A DNA stretch of 64,000 nt from Rhodopirellula islandica (GCF_001027925.1 NZ_LECT01000029.1:62001-126000), one strand, 5' to 3'; positions 44,639-54,545 are shown, numbered from the stretch's first letter. Translations and numbers: made by a program. The notes: generated by a model not told the origin, from the sequence alone.

Positions 44639-46298
44639 GTTCAACCATTTCCTTGATTTCAGTGGGGGAAAGAGCAGCGGCGAAAATTGCCAACTCGTCC
44701 AAGCTGCCGTTCAAATTTCGAATGGCGTAGTGTTCGTCGGGTTCCAAAGGCGTGGACCAGTTCCCGATCGACGCCATTCCAATTCGAGTGGTGCGAACGA
44801 GTTGATGGTCGGGAATGTTGTCCACGCTGAGAACATCCCCGTTCAGATAATGAGTCGTTGTGCTGGCATCCACGTCGTAGACCACTGCCAAATGCAACCA
44901 TTGGCCACTGAGCGACGGATTCCAGAATGACGGCGACAGCGCGACATGGTGCGGTGGCCCGACGCTGGGTTCATTTTCATCGCCAGCCGTGGAAGCCCGA
45001 ACCGAAAAGTGCAACTGCCCCGTGTCAAGAATCTGCCAATGCGGCTCGCCAAGCTGATAGCTGTCCGTCAAGAACAGCGAGTTGTACCAACGGTCCAAGC
45101 TGTCGATTCGAACCCAAGTCGCCATCGTCAACGATCCAAACTCACCAGGAACGTTCACTCGCACTCGGTCACCAGGACGTTTGAATTGCAGTCCCGGTTT
45201 GGCGTCCCAACGGCCTCTCGTCACGGTGGCACCCACGATCGCGCCGTCCAAATCTGGGTTTCGAGGAACACTGTCGTTCGACAAGAAACGCTGACCCTTC
45301 AAAGGGGAATCCATGGCGTAATAGGCAATCAATCGTGGGTCGTTGCGTTGGCGTTCGCTGGCCTCACGCCACAGCTGGTACCGTTCATTCTGTTGAGTCT
45401 CTGCGAGACGTTGCAGTCCCGCGGCATCGACAAATCGATCGGGCGTCAGGGGAGAGTCGATCAAACCGACGTTTGCCCCGGTCTGTCGTTGCAAGGACTT
45501 CCCTGCTCCGACCAATTGCGGCCGGTCTTCCTCCACCTGCAATTCGACTTCACCGTCGAAGACTTGAACATTCGAACCTTCGGGGGAAACCTCCAATCCG
45601 AATTCCGTTCCGAGATCGACCACCTTCATGTCATGGGTCCGCACCACAAACCCTCGTGCCGCGGGTGGCACCTCCGCTCGGATGCGGCCGCGATGCATGA
45701 TCGCTTCGGCAGCAGACACCAATTCCATTTCCGCAGGGCCGTGCAAGACAACTGTCGCACCGTTCAGAAATTCGATCTGCGCCCACCCCGATTCCAACCG
45801 AACCGAGCCAGGATTTAGCGCCGAATTGATGCTGAGCGATTTCGAAGAGGCCCCGGAGGCATCCTGAATCATCGCGTCAGTCGCATTGACCAACTGAGTG
45901 ACCACGGCGATGCCCGACGAAGTGGGTTCGTCCGTCGAGATCCGAACTCTCGCGACTGAGGTATTAACGACGGGAGCGGAACGCCTGGTTTCAAGCTGCA
46001 CCCAACGGAACGTCACCGCAATCAACAGCGCCGCGGCCGACGCGATCACCCAGCGGTAAATTTGCCGCTCGGACCAAACCGCTCGATTCGTCTCCGCTGC
46101 AACAACATTGGATTCGATTTTCAAGGGCGTCGGTGTTCCGTCCTGCAACGCAATGGTCGTCATCTGCCAGCGCGCGAATTTGGCTCGCGACTCGGGGTCA
46201 TGGCGCAGCAACTCGTTCAGTTGCTCGCGATCAACGGAATCAAGCGTTCCCGCTTCGCTGGCCAGCAGCAACTCTTCGAGTGATTTGGATGAACTCAA
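44625..46298 (-). CDS. FecR-domain membrane protein with C-terminal LamG domain
   Basis: 557 residues, starting at TTG 46298, which overlaps the sigma gene stop as TTGA. A short N-terminal region resembles an anti-sigma domain (EELLLASEAGTLDSVDREQLNELL in character), then one transmembrane helix near residues 80-98 (WVIASAAALLIAVTFRW), a FecR-like segment (GSVRLESGWAQIEFLNGATV; MKVVDLGTEFGLEVS; VQVFDGEVELQV) and a LamG/concanavalin-like C-terminal domain (GQWLHLAVVYDVD; LNGSLDELAIF). Probably an anti-sigma factor for the upstream ECF sigma, with an outside sensor domain that could bind a glycan; the partner and ligand are inferred. Confidence 0.85.
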   Translation of the reverse strand: MSSSKSLEELLLASEAGTLDSVDREQLNELLRHDPESRAKFARWQMTTIALQDGTPTPLKIESNVVAAETNRAVWSERQIYRWVIASAAALLIAVTFRWVQLETRRSAPVVNTSVARVRISTDEPTSSGIAVVTQLVNATDAMIQDASGASSKSLSINSALNPGSVRLESGWAQIEFLNGATVVLHGPAEMELVSAAEAIMHRGRIRAEVPPAARGFVVRTHDMKVVDLGTEFGLEVSPEGSNVQVFDGEVELQVEEDRPQLVGAGKSLQRQTGANVGLIDSPLTPDRFVDAAGLQRLAETQQNERYQLWREASERQRNDPRLIAYYAMDSPLKGQRFLSNDSVPRNPDLDGAIVGATVTRGRWDAKPGLQFKRPGDRVRVNVPGEFGSLTMATWVRIDSLDRWYNSLFLTDSYQLGEPHWQILDTGQLHFSVRASTAGDENEPSVGPPHHVALSPSFWNPSLSGQWLHLAVVYDVDASTTTHYLNGDVLSVDNIPDHQLVRTTRIGMASIGNWSTPLEPDEHYAIRNLNGSLDELAIFAAALSPTEIKEMVEHGKP

Positions 46299-46855
46299 GA
46301 GGCACCTCCGGTTGCCAAGCGACGTTCAATGCATTCGGCCAACTGACGGCGGACTCGCATCAACGTCACGCGAACGTTCGAGCTTCCCTGACTCATTGAA
46401 TTTGCGATTTGATCGATCGTTTGGGATTCGAAGTATCGGTCTTGGATCAATTGCCGCCGTTTCTCGGGCAACGAACTCAGGCACTCCGATAGAGCGGACT
46501 GGATCTCGTGCAAACGCTCGGCCTCCGTTTCCACTTCCGCCGAAACCAATTCGGCTACGTCGGCGTCGAGCAAAGACGGGGCACGACGTTTGTCTCGTAA
46601 GTTGGAGAGCACCTGCAAACGAGCGATCCCGAACGCCCATGGCAGAAACGGTTTTCCAACTTGATAGTCCGCTTTGCGTCGCCAGAGCACCAAATTGGTT
46701 TCCTGCAGCACGTCCGCCGCCCGATTCGCATCGCCCAACAATGACTGGATGTACGCGCCAATCCGAGGCTGATGCTCGGTCACCAACTGCACAAAGTGCT
46801 CCTCCGCTGATTCAGCGGTCAGGCGTTTCGCGGCGGGACGGGGACGATCGGTCAT
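46295..46855 (-). CDS. ECF sigma factor
   Basis: 186 residues. Region 2 is visible in LVTEHQPRIGAYIQSLLGD, ADVLQETNLVLWRR and FLPWAFGIARLQVLSNLR; region 4 in SLPEKRRQLIQDRYF and IDQIANSMSQGSSNVRVTLMRVRRQL. The length is typical of ECF factors. The gene opens a tightly overlapping operon with the FecR-LamG protein and the PSCyt protein, so it is likely to be held by the FecR-LamG protein and to transcribe its own operon or a surface-degradation regulon. It is divergent from the PH-domain gene across 217 bases. Confidence 0.9.
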   Translation of the reverse strand: MTDRPRPAAKRLTAESAEEHFVQLVTEHQPRIGAYIQSLLGDANRAADVLQETNLVLWRRKADYQVGKPFLPWAFGIARLQVLSNLRDKRRAPSLLDADVAELVSAEVETEAERLHEIQSALSECLSSLPEKRRQLIQDRYFESQTIDQIANSMSQGSSNVRVTLMRVRRQLAECIERRLATGGAS

Positions 46856-47072
46856 GGACAGATTTTAATGGCGTGCATTTCGGTCTCACTCGCAATTGTG
46901 GCGAGATTCCGGTTCGTTACAAAATTCCGGCTATTTTTGTGCAGTTATCACCAAAATGACGCATTTCCTGGAAATTCGGCCGAACTTTCACGTCAAATCC
47001 ATTCTCTCAGCCAACAATCCGAGCAAGCTTGCCTCCGGTCAACAAAACGCCCGCGGCTGGTAAACTGCTCGA

Positions 47073-47522
47073 ATGAGAAACACTGCCCCGCTCGTCTACC
47101 CATCCGCCGTCGATCGATGGCTGCTCGTTCTGCTGCTCGCCCCGATCTTCCTCGCCATCGCCTTCGCCGCCTACTTGTTGAACGAAGGCCGCGCGGATGA
47201 AGCCAGCACGATGATCCTGATGGCCGCAGCGATCGCAGGCGTGACAGGGGTGTTCACGATCCCGTGCCGCTACACATTGCTGGACGATGCACTGTCGATT
47301 CGGTGCGGGCTGATCTGTTACCAAGTCGCCTACACCGACATCACCGAGGCCGTTCCTTCTTCGACTTGGACCAGCGGCCCCGCGATGTCACTGAAAAGAG
47401 TGATTGTTCGCACCGCCAAACGCGAGCACATTCTTTCTCCCGAAGAACGAGAACGCTTCATCGAAGAATTGATGGACCGAGTCGCCCGATCGATCGAACA
47501 ACGTGAATCAGAAACCAAGTAG
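47073..47522 (+). CDS. Membrane protein with bacterial PH-like domain
   Basis: 149 residues with two transmembrane helices near residues 14-35 (WLLVLLLAPIFLAIAFAAYL) and 46-64 (MILMAAAIAGVTGVFTI), followed by a small soluble domain (YTLLDDALSIRCGLICYQVAYTDI; MSLKRVIVR) with the layout of the YyaB-type bacterial PH domain. Function in the family is unknown. Its last 20 bases overlap the start of hrpA, so the two are transcribed together. Confidence 0.75.
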   Translation: MRNTAPLVYPSAVDRWLLVLLLAPIFLAIAFAAYLLNEGRADEASTMILMAAAIAGVTGVFTIPCRYTLLDDALSIRCGLICYQVAYTDITEAVPSSTWTSGPAMSLKRVIVRTAKREHILSPEERERFIEELMDRVARSIEQRESETK

Positions 47523-50500
47523 CCCGCTGAAGCCGCACAGTCCCTCGCTGCCCAGCGACGCCGAACTCCCGCCTGTTGATCTCCCATCGACGGCAAAGGG
47601 TTCGAGCGTATCTGATCAGGCGAGTTCGGATCCGCGCCCGGCCGATCCGCCGATCAAAATCGAATACCCGCCCGAGTTGCCGATCACGGCACATCGCGAC
47701 GAGATCGTGGACCTGCTTGCCGAGCATCAAGTCCTGGTCGTTTGCGGCGAAACGGGCAGCGGCAAAAGCACGCAGCTTCCCAAGATGCTGCTCGATGCGG
47801 GCTTGGGCGAACACGGCATGATCGGTCACACCCAACCCAGACGTTTGGCCGCTCGCAGCATCGCGACTCGTTTGGCGGAGGAGACTGAAACCAAGCTCGG
47901 CGGCGCGATCGGTTACCAAGTTCGCTTTGGAGATCAAACCAGCGATCGCACCAAGATCAAACTGATGACCGACGGGATTCTGCTGGCGGAAACCCGGAGC
48001 GACCGAGAGCTTCGCAACTACAGCGCGATCATCATCGATGAAGCCCATGAGCGTTCGCTCAACATTGATTTCTTGATGGGTTACCTGCGACAGCTCATCG
48101 ATCGCCGCCCCGAATTGAAAGTCATCATCACGTCGGCCACCATCGATGCCGAACGTTTTGCGGAACACTTTGGCACATTCACCGAAGAAGCCGCCAGCGA
48201 TCCTGACAACGAATCGAACGTCATCCCGGCTCCGATTCTGCAAGTCGAAGGCCGCGGTTACCCAGTCGAACTGCGATACCTTCCATGGGAAGACATCGCC
48301 GGTGAAGACGCTGAAGTCGACGGCCGGCACTACGATCTTTCGCGGCACGTGATTGGCGGGCTCGATTCACTTTCGCGAGACGGCAGCGGCGACACGCTGG
48401 TGTTCTTGCCCACCGAACGCGATATCCGCGAAGTCAGCCACCGCGTCGCTGGTCATTACAAACGCATGGGCCTGACCAACCGAGTCGAGCTGTTGCCACT
48501 GTACGCGCGACTGCCTCAATCGCAACAGCAAGCGATCTTTCACCCCAGCGGCAACAAACGCCGGATCATTTTTGCCACGAACGTGGCGGAGTCCTCTCTG
48601 ACGGTCCCCGGTATCCGCTACGTGATCGATTCGGGAACCGCTCGGATCAGTCGCTACAGCGCTCGAACCAAAGTCCAACGACTACCCGTCGAGGCGATCA
48701 GTCGTGCCAGTGCCAACCAGCGTTCCGGTCGTTGCGGACGCGTCGGACCGGGCATCTGCGTGCGTCTCTACAGTATCGAAGACTTCGAAACCCGGGACGC
48801 TTTCACGACGCCGGAAATTCGCCGAACGAACTTGGCCAGCGTCGTCCTGCAGAGCAAAACGCTGCGACTTGGGCGTCTGGAAGATTTCCCGCTGATCGAT
48901 CCGCCTCGCGCCGAAGCCATCCGCGAAGGGATGCGAACACTGCACGAACTCGGTGCCATCGACGAGGACAAAGAGCTGACCGAAATCGGATGGCAACTCG
49001 GACACTTGCCCGTCGACCCTCGCGTTGGACGCATTCTGATCGCAGCGAAGGAGATGGGCGTGCTGCCCGAAGTCTTGCCCATCGCCGCGGCCATGGAAAA
49101 CCCCGACCCTCGTGATCGTCCGCCTGAGAAACGGGCCGCTGCCGACGAGGCTCATTCGGCGTTCAAGGATCCCGAGAGTGACTTCCTCTCACTACTGAGA
49201 TTGTGGCGGTTCTACGACACGATGCGGAGCGAACACAGCCGTGGAAAGCTCACACGCATCCTACGTAAAAACTTTTTGTCGCCCACTCGAATGCGAGAAT
49301 GGTCGGACGTCTATCGCCAACTCAAAGAGATGTCAGCCTCAATCGGCGAAGGCAAACGTCGCCGCTCGAAAAGCAAATCATCCACGCCGCGAGGATCCGT
49401 TGGCAAAATCCGTTACGCCGACTTGGATCCCGCCAAAGCCGATCACGAACAACCGGTCGTCGACACGGACAAGTATGCCCTGGTCCACCAAGCCTTGATG
49501 ACCGGTTTGCTATCAGGCATTGCGATGGCGGGCGACAAAAACGAGTACACCGGTGCGGGCGGTTTGAAGTTGTTCCTGTGGCCCGGCAGCGGAATCTTCG
49601 AAGCGAAACCCAAGTGGATCGTCGCCGCTGAATTGGTCGAAACCGCCAAGCAGTACGCTCGAACCTGTGCGAGAATCCAGCCCGGATGGATCGAGGCCGT
49701 TGCCCCGCATCTTTTGAAAGCGTCCTACAGCGATCCGCACTGGAGCCGCAAAAGCGGGGGAGCGTTCTGCTACCAACGACAGTCTTTGTTCGGATTGCCC
49801 GTCGTCGTTCGCCGTCGAGTCCCTCTGGCGCCGATCGATCCAGCAACCTCGCGTGATTTGTTGATTCGTCATGGCTTGGTTGAGAACGAGCTGCCGACGA
49901 CCGCGAAATTTGTTCGGCACAACCGACGCTTGATCGAATCGATCGAGAAGCTGGCTGCGAAAACTCGTCGCCGCGATTTGGTGGTCGACGACTATTCGTT
50001 GCTGTCGTTCTACGCTTCACGTTTGTCCGAAGACGTTTGCGATCGGCCACGGCTGGAAAAGTTTGACCGTCAAAGTCCGGCGCCGGCTTGGGCGTCCAAA
50101 CTGAACGATGACGTGGCACTGGCCGCCTGGCTAGCCGATCCACCTCCGACGGATCACGACGACGAGGATTCCGAAACGACACCCTATCTGCGTCCGCAAG
50201 ACATCGTGTCGGTCGACTCAGTCGCGATCGCGGCGGACTCGTACCCCGATGAATTGGCCGCGGGTTCGTCTCGTCTGCCGTTGCAATATCATTTCCGTCC
50301 AGGAGCTGACGACGACGGGGTTCACTTGACCATCCACGAAGCCGCGCTCCCGCAAGTCAGCGACGATGCACTCGGCTGGCTCGTCCCAGGTCTGCTAGAA
50401 CCCAAGGTCATCGCGATGATCAAATCGTTGCCCAAACGACTGCGTCGCAACTTGGTTCCCGCCGCCGATGTCGCTGCCCGAGTGGTCACGGAAATATCCG

Positions 50501-51624
50501 ACAAACGCGGCACGGTACCCTTCATGCCAACGTTGTGCGAAGCATTGACCCGCCACGCGGAAGTCCGGGTCGTTGCGTCCGATTTCCAAGACGAAAAGCT
50601 TGAACCTCACTTGCAGTTCCTCGTCAATGTGGTCGACGACACCGGCAACGTCATCGAGAAAACGCGGGGCGTGGACGCGGTCAAAGCCAAACTTGGCTCG
50701 CGGGTGATCGACGATGCAGACGTTGCCGCCGCGGCCAGTGGCCCGGAAGCGGATTGGTCGCGCGACAAGATGACCACGTTCGAACTCGACGCGTTGCCCC
50801 GCGAAGTCGTTCGCAAACGCGGCGGAGTTCAGGTCGCTCAGTATCCCGGTCTGGTCGATCAAGGCGACTCGGTCTCGACCAAGTTGTTCTCCGACGAATC
50901 AACCGCGGAAGATGCTACTCGTCTGGGCATGATGCGACTTTTCTCGATTGCCTGCCGAAAAGACTTGCGATCCCAAGTCCGACATCTGCCGGCGCTGTCC
51001 GAAGCCAAGATCAAATTGGCGCCAATCATCTCTTCCACGGTCATCGAAGCTGCACTGGCCGACCTGATCGTTCGCGTCGCGTTGGTCGAAAGCCAACCGG
51101 GGCGGAAGCTGCCGGTGGTACGAAAACGATCGGAATTCGACGAACGCATCCAAATGGCGCCCCAACGAATCGGAGAAGCCACGCAAGACATCGCGGTGTG
51201 GCTGGGCAAACTGACAGATGCGTATCATTCGATGCGTTGCCAATGGGAGGAATCCAGCTCCTCCAAAATGAACGACGTTCGCGCCGACGTGATGCAACAA
51301 ATTGAGTGGCTGGTGGCGGACCAATTTGTCCAGTGGACACCGTGGCAACACCTTCAGCACCTGCCACGCTATCTGAACGCCGTCGCCTATCGCCTGGACA
51401 AAGCCAGTCACGCAGCTTCCCGGGACGCCGACAGCCGAGAATTGATTGATCGTTTGTGGCAGCGGTGGATGAATGGTTTGCCGGAAGACCGCCGCGACCC
51501 CAAGTCACAATGCACCAGCGAATTTCGATGGTTGATCGAAGAACTCCGCGTCAGCCAATTTGCTCAACCGCTCGGCACCGCCGTGAAGGTGTCCGAAAAA
51601 CGCTGCGAAAAGCTGTTGGGCTGA
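47503..51624 (+). CDS. hrpA: ATP-dependent RNA helicase HrpA
   Basis: 1373 residues, start GTG 47503, overlapping the PH gene by 20 bases; the first 60 residues are a Ser/Pro-rich extension. A DEAH-box helicase: Walker A CGETGSGKSTQLP near 81, DEAH in IIIDEAHERSLN near 177, motif III ITSATIDAERF, and motifs V-VI (FATNVAESSLTVPGIRYVIDSG; ASANQRSGRCGRVGPG). A winged-helix/HA2 part (ELGAIDEDKELTEIGWQLG), an OB-fold region and the long C-terminal DUF3418-type domain follow. E. coli HrpA, about 1300 residues, helps rescue stalled ribosomes; the same role is assumed. Gene order with a VTT-domain gene downstream (4 bases) suggests an operon. Confidence 0.93.
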   Translation: MNQKPSSPLKPHSPSLPSDAELPPVDLPSTAKGSSVSDQASSDPRPADPPIKIEYPPELPITAHRDEIVDLLAEHQVLVVCGETGSGKSTQLPKMLLDAGLGEHGMIGHTQPRRLAARSIATRLAEETETKLGGAIGYQVRFGDQTSDRTKIKLMTDGILLAETRSDRELRNYSAIIIDEAHERSLNIDFLMGYLRQLIDRRPELKVIITSATIDAERFAEHFGTFTEEAASDPDNESNVIPAPILQVEGRGYPVELRYLPWEDIAGEDAEVDGRHYDLSRHVIGGLDSLSRDGSGDTLVFLPTERDIREVSHRVAGHYKRMGLTNRVELLPLYARLPQSQQQAIFHPSGNKRRIIFATNVAESSLTVPGIRYVIDSGTARISRYSARTKVQRLPVEAISRASANQRSGRCGRVGPGICVRLYSIEDFETRDAFTTPEIRRTNLASVVLQSKTLRLGRLEDFPLIDPPRAEAIREGMRTLHELGAIDEDKELTEIGWQLGHLPVDPRVGRILIAAKEMGVLPEVLPIAAAMENPDPRDRPPEKRAAADEAHSAFKDPESDFLSLLRLWRFYDTMRSEHSRGKLTRILRKNFLSPTRMREWSDVYRQLKEMSASIGEGKRRRSKSKSSTPRGSVGKIRYADLDPAKADHEQPVVDTDKYALVHQALMTGLLSGIAMAGDKNEYTGAGGLKLFLWPGSGIFEAKPKWIVAAELVETAKQYARTCARIQPGWIEAVAPHLLKASYSDPHWSRKSGGAFCYQRQSLFGLPVVVRRRVPLAPIDPATSRDLLIRHGLVENELPTTAKFVRHNRRLIESIEKLAAKTRRRDLVVDDYSLLSFYASRLSEDVCDRPRLEKFDRQSPAPAWASKLNDDVALAAWLADPPPTDHDDEDSETTPYLRPQDIVSVDSVAIAADSYPDELAAGSSRLPLQYHFRPGADDDGVHLTIHEAALPQVSDDALGWLVPGLLEPKVIAMIKSLPKRLRRNLVPAADVAARVVTEISDKRGTVPFMPTLCEALTRHAEVRVVASDFQDEKLEPHLQFLVNVVDDTGNVIEKTRGVDAVKAKLGSRVIDDADVAAAASGPEADWSRDKMTTFELDALPREVVRKRGGVQVAQYPGLVDQGDSVSTKLFSDESTAEDATRLGMMRLFSIACRKDLRSQVRHLPALSEAKIKLAPIISSTVIEAALADLIVRVALVESQPGRKLPVVRKRSEFDERIQMAPQRIGEATQDIAVWLGKLTDAYHSMRCQWEESSSSKMNDVRADVMQQIEWLVADQFVQWTPWQHLQHLPRYLNAVAYRLDKASHAASRDADSRELIDRLWQRWMNGLPEDRRDPKSQCTSEFRWLIEELRVSQFAQPLGTAVKVSEKRCEKLLG

Positions 51625-51628
51625 TCGC

Positions 51629-52216
51629 ATGAATGATCGCGACCGCCTTGATGAGCCAGCGACAGGAAAACCAAAGCCGCTTTGGAAACGCGTCTTCCGG
51701 GTGGCGTTGCCGATTGTGTTGCTGGTCGGATGCTGGTTCGCATTTCAAACAAGTGGCGATGATCTGCGAGCGACGCATCAGCGTCTGGGCTGGATTGCAC
51801 CGATCGTCACGGTTCCCCTGCACGCGGTGATCGCAGCCGCGCCGGTTCCCTCGGATGTGATCGTGATCGCCAACGGCGGCCTGTACTCCTATCCCTTCGC
51901 CGTTTTCCTCGGCTGGCTTGGTTGGTTTCTCGGTTCGACGCTCGAGTTTCTCACCATCCGTCTGTTGATCGGAGTGGAATCTGCAGCAGACGCTCGGCAG
52001 AAGATGCCAACATGGTTATCACGCTTTCCAGCCGGCAGCCCGTGGTTTTTGGTCCTGGGCCGGCAGATCCCGGGCGTGGGTGCTCATTTGACCGCCGGTG
52101 TCGCCGCAGCAGGCGGGGTCTCCTTCCAACGCTATCTGTTCTGGACCGCCCTTGCGATCGTGCCGGGCGCAGTTCTGCTCTCCGCCATCGGGGCTCACCT
52201 GCTCGGTAGCGCTTAG
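51629..52216 (+). CDS. VTT/SNARE-associated-domain membrane protein (DedA/TVP38-like)
   Basis: 195 residues, starting 4 bases after hrpA. Several transmembrane helices are visible, with the family features PVPSDVIVIANGGLYSYPFA, a Gly-rich LGWLGWFLGSTLEF and the re-entrant ending RQIPGVGAHLTAGVAAAGG. Members of this family are lipid scramblases or flippases for undecaprenyl phosphate and other lipids, or transport-related. The N-terminal 25 residues are charged and cytoplasmic. The specific lipid cannot be told. The gene is followed by a 281-bp gap before the secreted protein. Confidence 0.8.
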   Translation: MNDRDRLDEPATGKPKPLWKRVFRVALPIVLLVGCWFAFQTSGDDLRATHQRLGWIAPIVTVPLHAVIAAAPVPSDVIVIANGGLYSYPFAVFLGWLGWFLGSTLEFLTIRLLIGVESAADARQKMPTWLSRFPAGSPWFLVLGRQIPGVGAHLTAGVAAAGGVSFQRYLFWTALAIVPGAVLLSAIGAHLLGSA

Positions 52217-52497
52217 GCGCCGGAATTGGCCGGTTTCCTTCCATCGAGCCAGCCGATGTCGCGAAACGTCTCGACATTGGATCCCCAGATCGCACGAGGC
52301 CCGAAGCTCTCGGTGCGTCGATCCACCCATCTTCGCCACCTCACTCAAGTTTGTTTTCAGTTTCAAATTTTGGGTACACCGGTTGCATCCGTCATTGTCC
52401 CAAGGAAGACACAAACGGGGCATCCCCCCAGGGCATGTCGACTGCATCAAGCACGTCACTGCCCATGCCCCATCACCCCACACGAAAGAGAAACAAC

Positions 52498-53445
52498 ATG
52501 AGAAACCTATTCAACTCAGCAGCGTTCCTGGGCTTCGTCGCAACCGGAACCATGGCAAGTGCCCAAGGTGTCTTGAATGACACGGCAAACCAAGTTGGAA
52601 ATGCGGTTGGACGGGCCGCCGGTCAAGTGCAGAACGCCACCCGAGGAACCGTCAACGAGTTCCGCAATCGGGTCGATGATGCAGCAGCGAGTTCCAGCCC
52701 GCAATCGCATGGTGCCGCCGCCAACCGAATGGACCACCATGGAAACCTGGATGTCGGCACCGTCGCACCACGTCATGTTCATCACGACTCAAGCGTTGGG
52801 TCCGTTCCTCACGGGCAGATGACATACACACCACACGGAATGCTGCAACCTCACCACTCCTCCACAACACCCCACGGCACTGTCGGCCACCATCACAGAC
52901 ACGGTGTCGCTCATCAAGGACATCCTGCTCAGGCCGTTTACACGCTGCGTCATGACAGCAACGGGCGTGAATTCATCTGCGTCAGCGGTCAGCGTGTGTA
53001 CTTCGACAACGCCATGACCGGCGACTCGGCCAGCCAAGAAGAACGCTATGAAGTTGGCTACGGGAACTTGGATCAAGACGATGCGACTCGTTCATCGGAA
53101 CCCTCCTCGACGTCGCGAGATGACGCAAATATTTCGGATGACTCCGGTGCATCGGATGATTCGGATCCGGTCGATGGTGCTTCGAGGGACGCGTCCGGTG
53201 ACACGAATGCGAACCGGTCGTCTGAAACGGACGTGAACGCGGGGCTGAACTCCGACGAGAACCAGGCAGCCAATGTGAACGACCGTGACGAAAGCCAATC
53301 GGAGGCCAACGTTGGAAGCGACGTCAGTGCTGACTCGGAAACCAATTTGGAAGCCGGTCTAACGCCCAATCAGGATGGCGCAGCCTCCACCGAAGTGAAC
53401 TCAAACTTGAATGGCGCTGCCAACTTGGATGAAACAATCCAGTAG
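52498..53445 (+). CDS. Secreted His-rich/acidic repeat-like protein
   Basis: 315 residues from ATG 52498 (MRNLFNSAAFLGFVATGTMASAQG), which gives a clear signal peptide and sits behind the purine-rich GAAAGAGAAACA; the open frame extends upstream to 52351. The first third is helical (NDTANQVGNAVGRAAGQVQ). A His-rich stretch (residues about 70-145) contains HHGN, HVHHDS, HHSSTTPHGTVGHHHRHG and similar. The last third is Ser/Asp/Glu/Asn-rich and disordered-looking. No family recognised. A metal-binding or calcium-binding envelope role is inference. A good terminator follows at 53491. Confidence 0.75.
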   Translation: MRNLFNSAAFLGFVATGTMASAQGVLNDTANQVGNAVGRAAGQVQNATRGTVNEFRNRVDDAAASSSPQSHGAAANRMDHHGNLDVGTVAPRHVHHDSSVGSVPHGQMTYTPHGMLQPHHSSTTPHGTVGHHHRHGVAHQGHPAQAVYTLRHDSNGREFICVSGQRVYFDNAMTGDSASQEERYEVGYGNLDQDDATRSSEPSSTSRDDANISDDSGASDDSDPVDGASRDASGDTNANRSSETDVNAGLNSDENQAANVNDRDESQSEANVGSDVSADSETNLEAGLTPNQDGAASTEVNSNLNGAANLDETIQ

Positions 53446-53765
53446 ACTCCCCTTCGTCGCGTTGCCGAAACACGGCTTTGAAAACGGACACGCCCGGTCG
53501 CTCCTTTTGAGTCCCGGGCGTTTTTTCATAAAATTTTCTCAATCCGGGGGGAGCGTCGGAAAGACTCCCAAACAAACGGGACAGCATCTCAACGGCGTTT
53601 GCCGATCGGTTCAGGCACCGACCAACCACCGAAGTTCGAGCAACCAGTCTGAGACTCAATCAATCAATTGGGTTATCATTTCCATCGTCGCGATACGATT
53701 CGTGAAGAAATTGGCTGTTCCCGGAGCGAGAGTCTCTGGAACCAAACGGATGGGAATGATCTCCG
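53446..53765. other. Intergenic region with terminator
   Basis: 320 bases with no gene. The terminator at 53491-53526 is the only feature identified; the remaining 230 bases before the RDD gene may hold its promoter but no clear hexamers were found. Confidence 0.5.
53491..53526 (+). terminator. Rho-independent terminator after the His-rich protein
   Basis: Perfect stem CGCCCGG (53491-53497) with CCGGGCG (53514-53520), a 16-base loop, and a run of six T at 53521-53526. It lies 45 bases after the stop codon of the secreted protein. Confidence 0.85.
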
Positions 53766-54545
53766 ATGAAATTGAAATGCCCGGGTTGCTCAAAGCTGCT
53801 TCAAGTCCCCGACACAGCCGCCGGAAAGACAGTGAAGTGTCCATGTGGCAAGCAATTGCGAGTGCCCGCCCCAAAAGGGACTTCGCCAGCCGGTGCCGCG
53901 TCCCCTGCAGCGAGACCAACCGCTCCCGCCCGTCGCCCACAACCTGCCGCCAGCCCACTGGGCGCGGACGCTGGGTTGTTCGACGAACTCACAGAGACCG
54001 ATTTGGGTCCTGTGGCAGTCGCCCCTCAACCTGGTCTCAAACCGGTCGCATCCAGTGGAGGAGGGCACAACCCCTACGCATCTTCGCTGCACGAAGCGTC
54101 CGACACTTCCCCCGCTTCAACAGACAACTTCGCTTCGCAAAACAAGCGATTCCTCAACTACTTTTTGGATCAAGTCTTCATCCAGATCTTCGCCTTCGGC
54201 ATCGGGCTGGTCGTTGGGGTCGTGATGATCGCTGTCAATGGACCTGAAAGCACGCCGGAGCAGCAAGCCACTGTTGGTCTGCTCTCATCGTTCATCGCAC
54301 TTGCCTTCATCGCATTCTATTATGTCGGCATGGAAGCGATCTTTGGAGTCACGCTCGCGAAACTCATCACTGGCACCCGCGTCGTTTCGGTCGATGGAGG
54401 CAAGGCTGGATTTGGGAAGGTATTTGGTCGAACGCTGGCTCGAATGATCCCGTTTGAACCCTTTTCTTACCTCTTTGGTGACAACCGAGTGGGCTGGCAC
54501 GACACGCTCTCCGGCACCCGCGTCATCGACATCCGCAAGTCCTAA
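53766..54545 (+). CDS. RDD-family membrane protein with zinc-ribbon N-terminus
   Basis: 259 residues. A short zinc-ribbon-like start (CPGCSKLLQVPD ... KCPCGKQLRVPA, residues 5-31) is followed by a Pro/Ala linker and a C-terminal RDD domain: FASQNKRFLNYFLDQVFIQ, two to three transmembrane helices (about 135-200), and GVTLAKLITGTRVVSVDGG with FGRTLARMIPFEPFSYL. RDD proteins are of uncertain function; some act in ion tolerance or transport. The N-terminal ribbon also occurs in other planctomycete membrane proteins. Followed by the palindrome cluster of the RAYT locus. Confidence 0.82.
   Translation: MKLKCPGCSKLLQVPDTAAGKTVKCPCGKQLRVPAPKGTSPAGAASPAARPTAPARRPQPAASPLGADAGLFDELTETDLGPVAVAPQPGLKPVASSGGGHNPYASSLHEASDTSPASTDNFASQNKRFLNYFLDQVFIQIFAFGIGLVVGVVMIAVNGPESTPEQQATVGLLSSFIALAFIAFYYVGMEAIFGVTLAKLITGTRVVSVDGGKAGFGKVFGRTLARMIPFEPFSYLFGDNRVGWHDTLSGTRVIDIRKS

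Noticed and set aside
52370-52390. Sigma-54-like promoter before the His-rich protein
   Set aside because: The sequence GGGTACACCGGTTGC has 11 rather than 10 bases between GG and GC.
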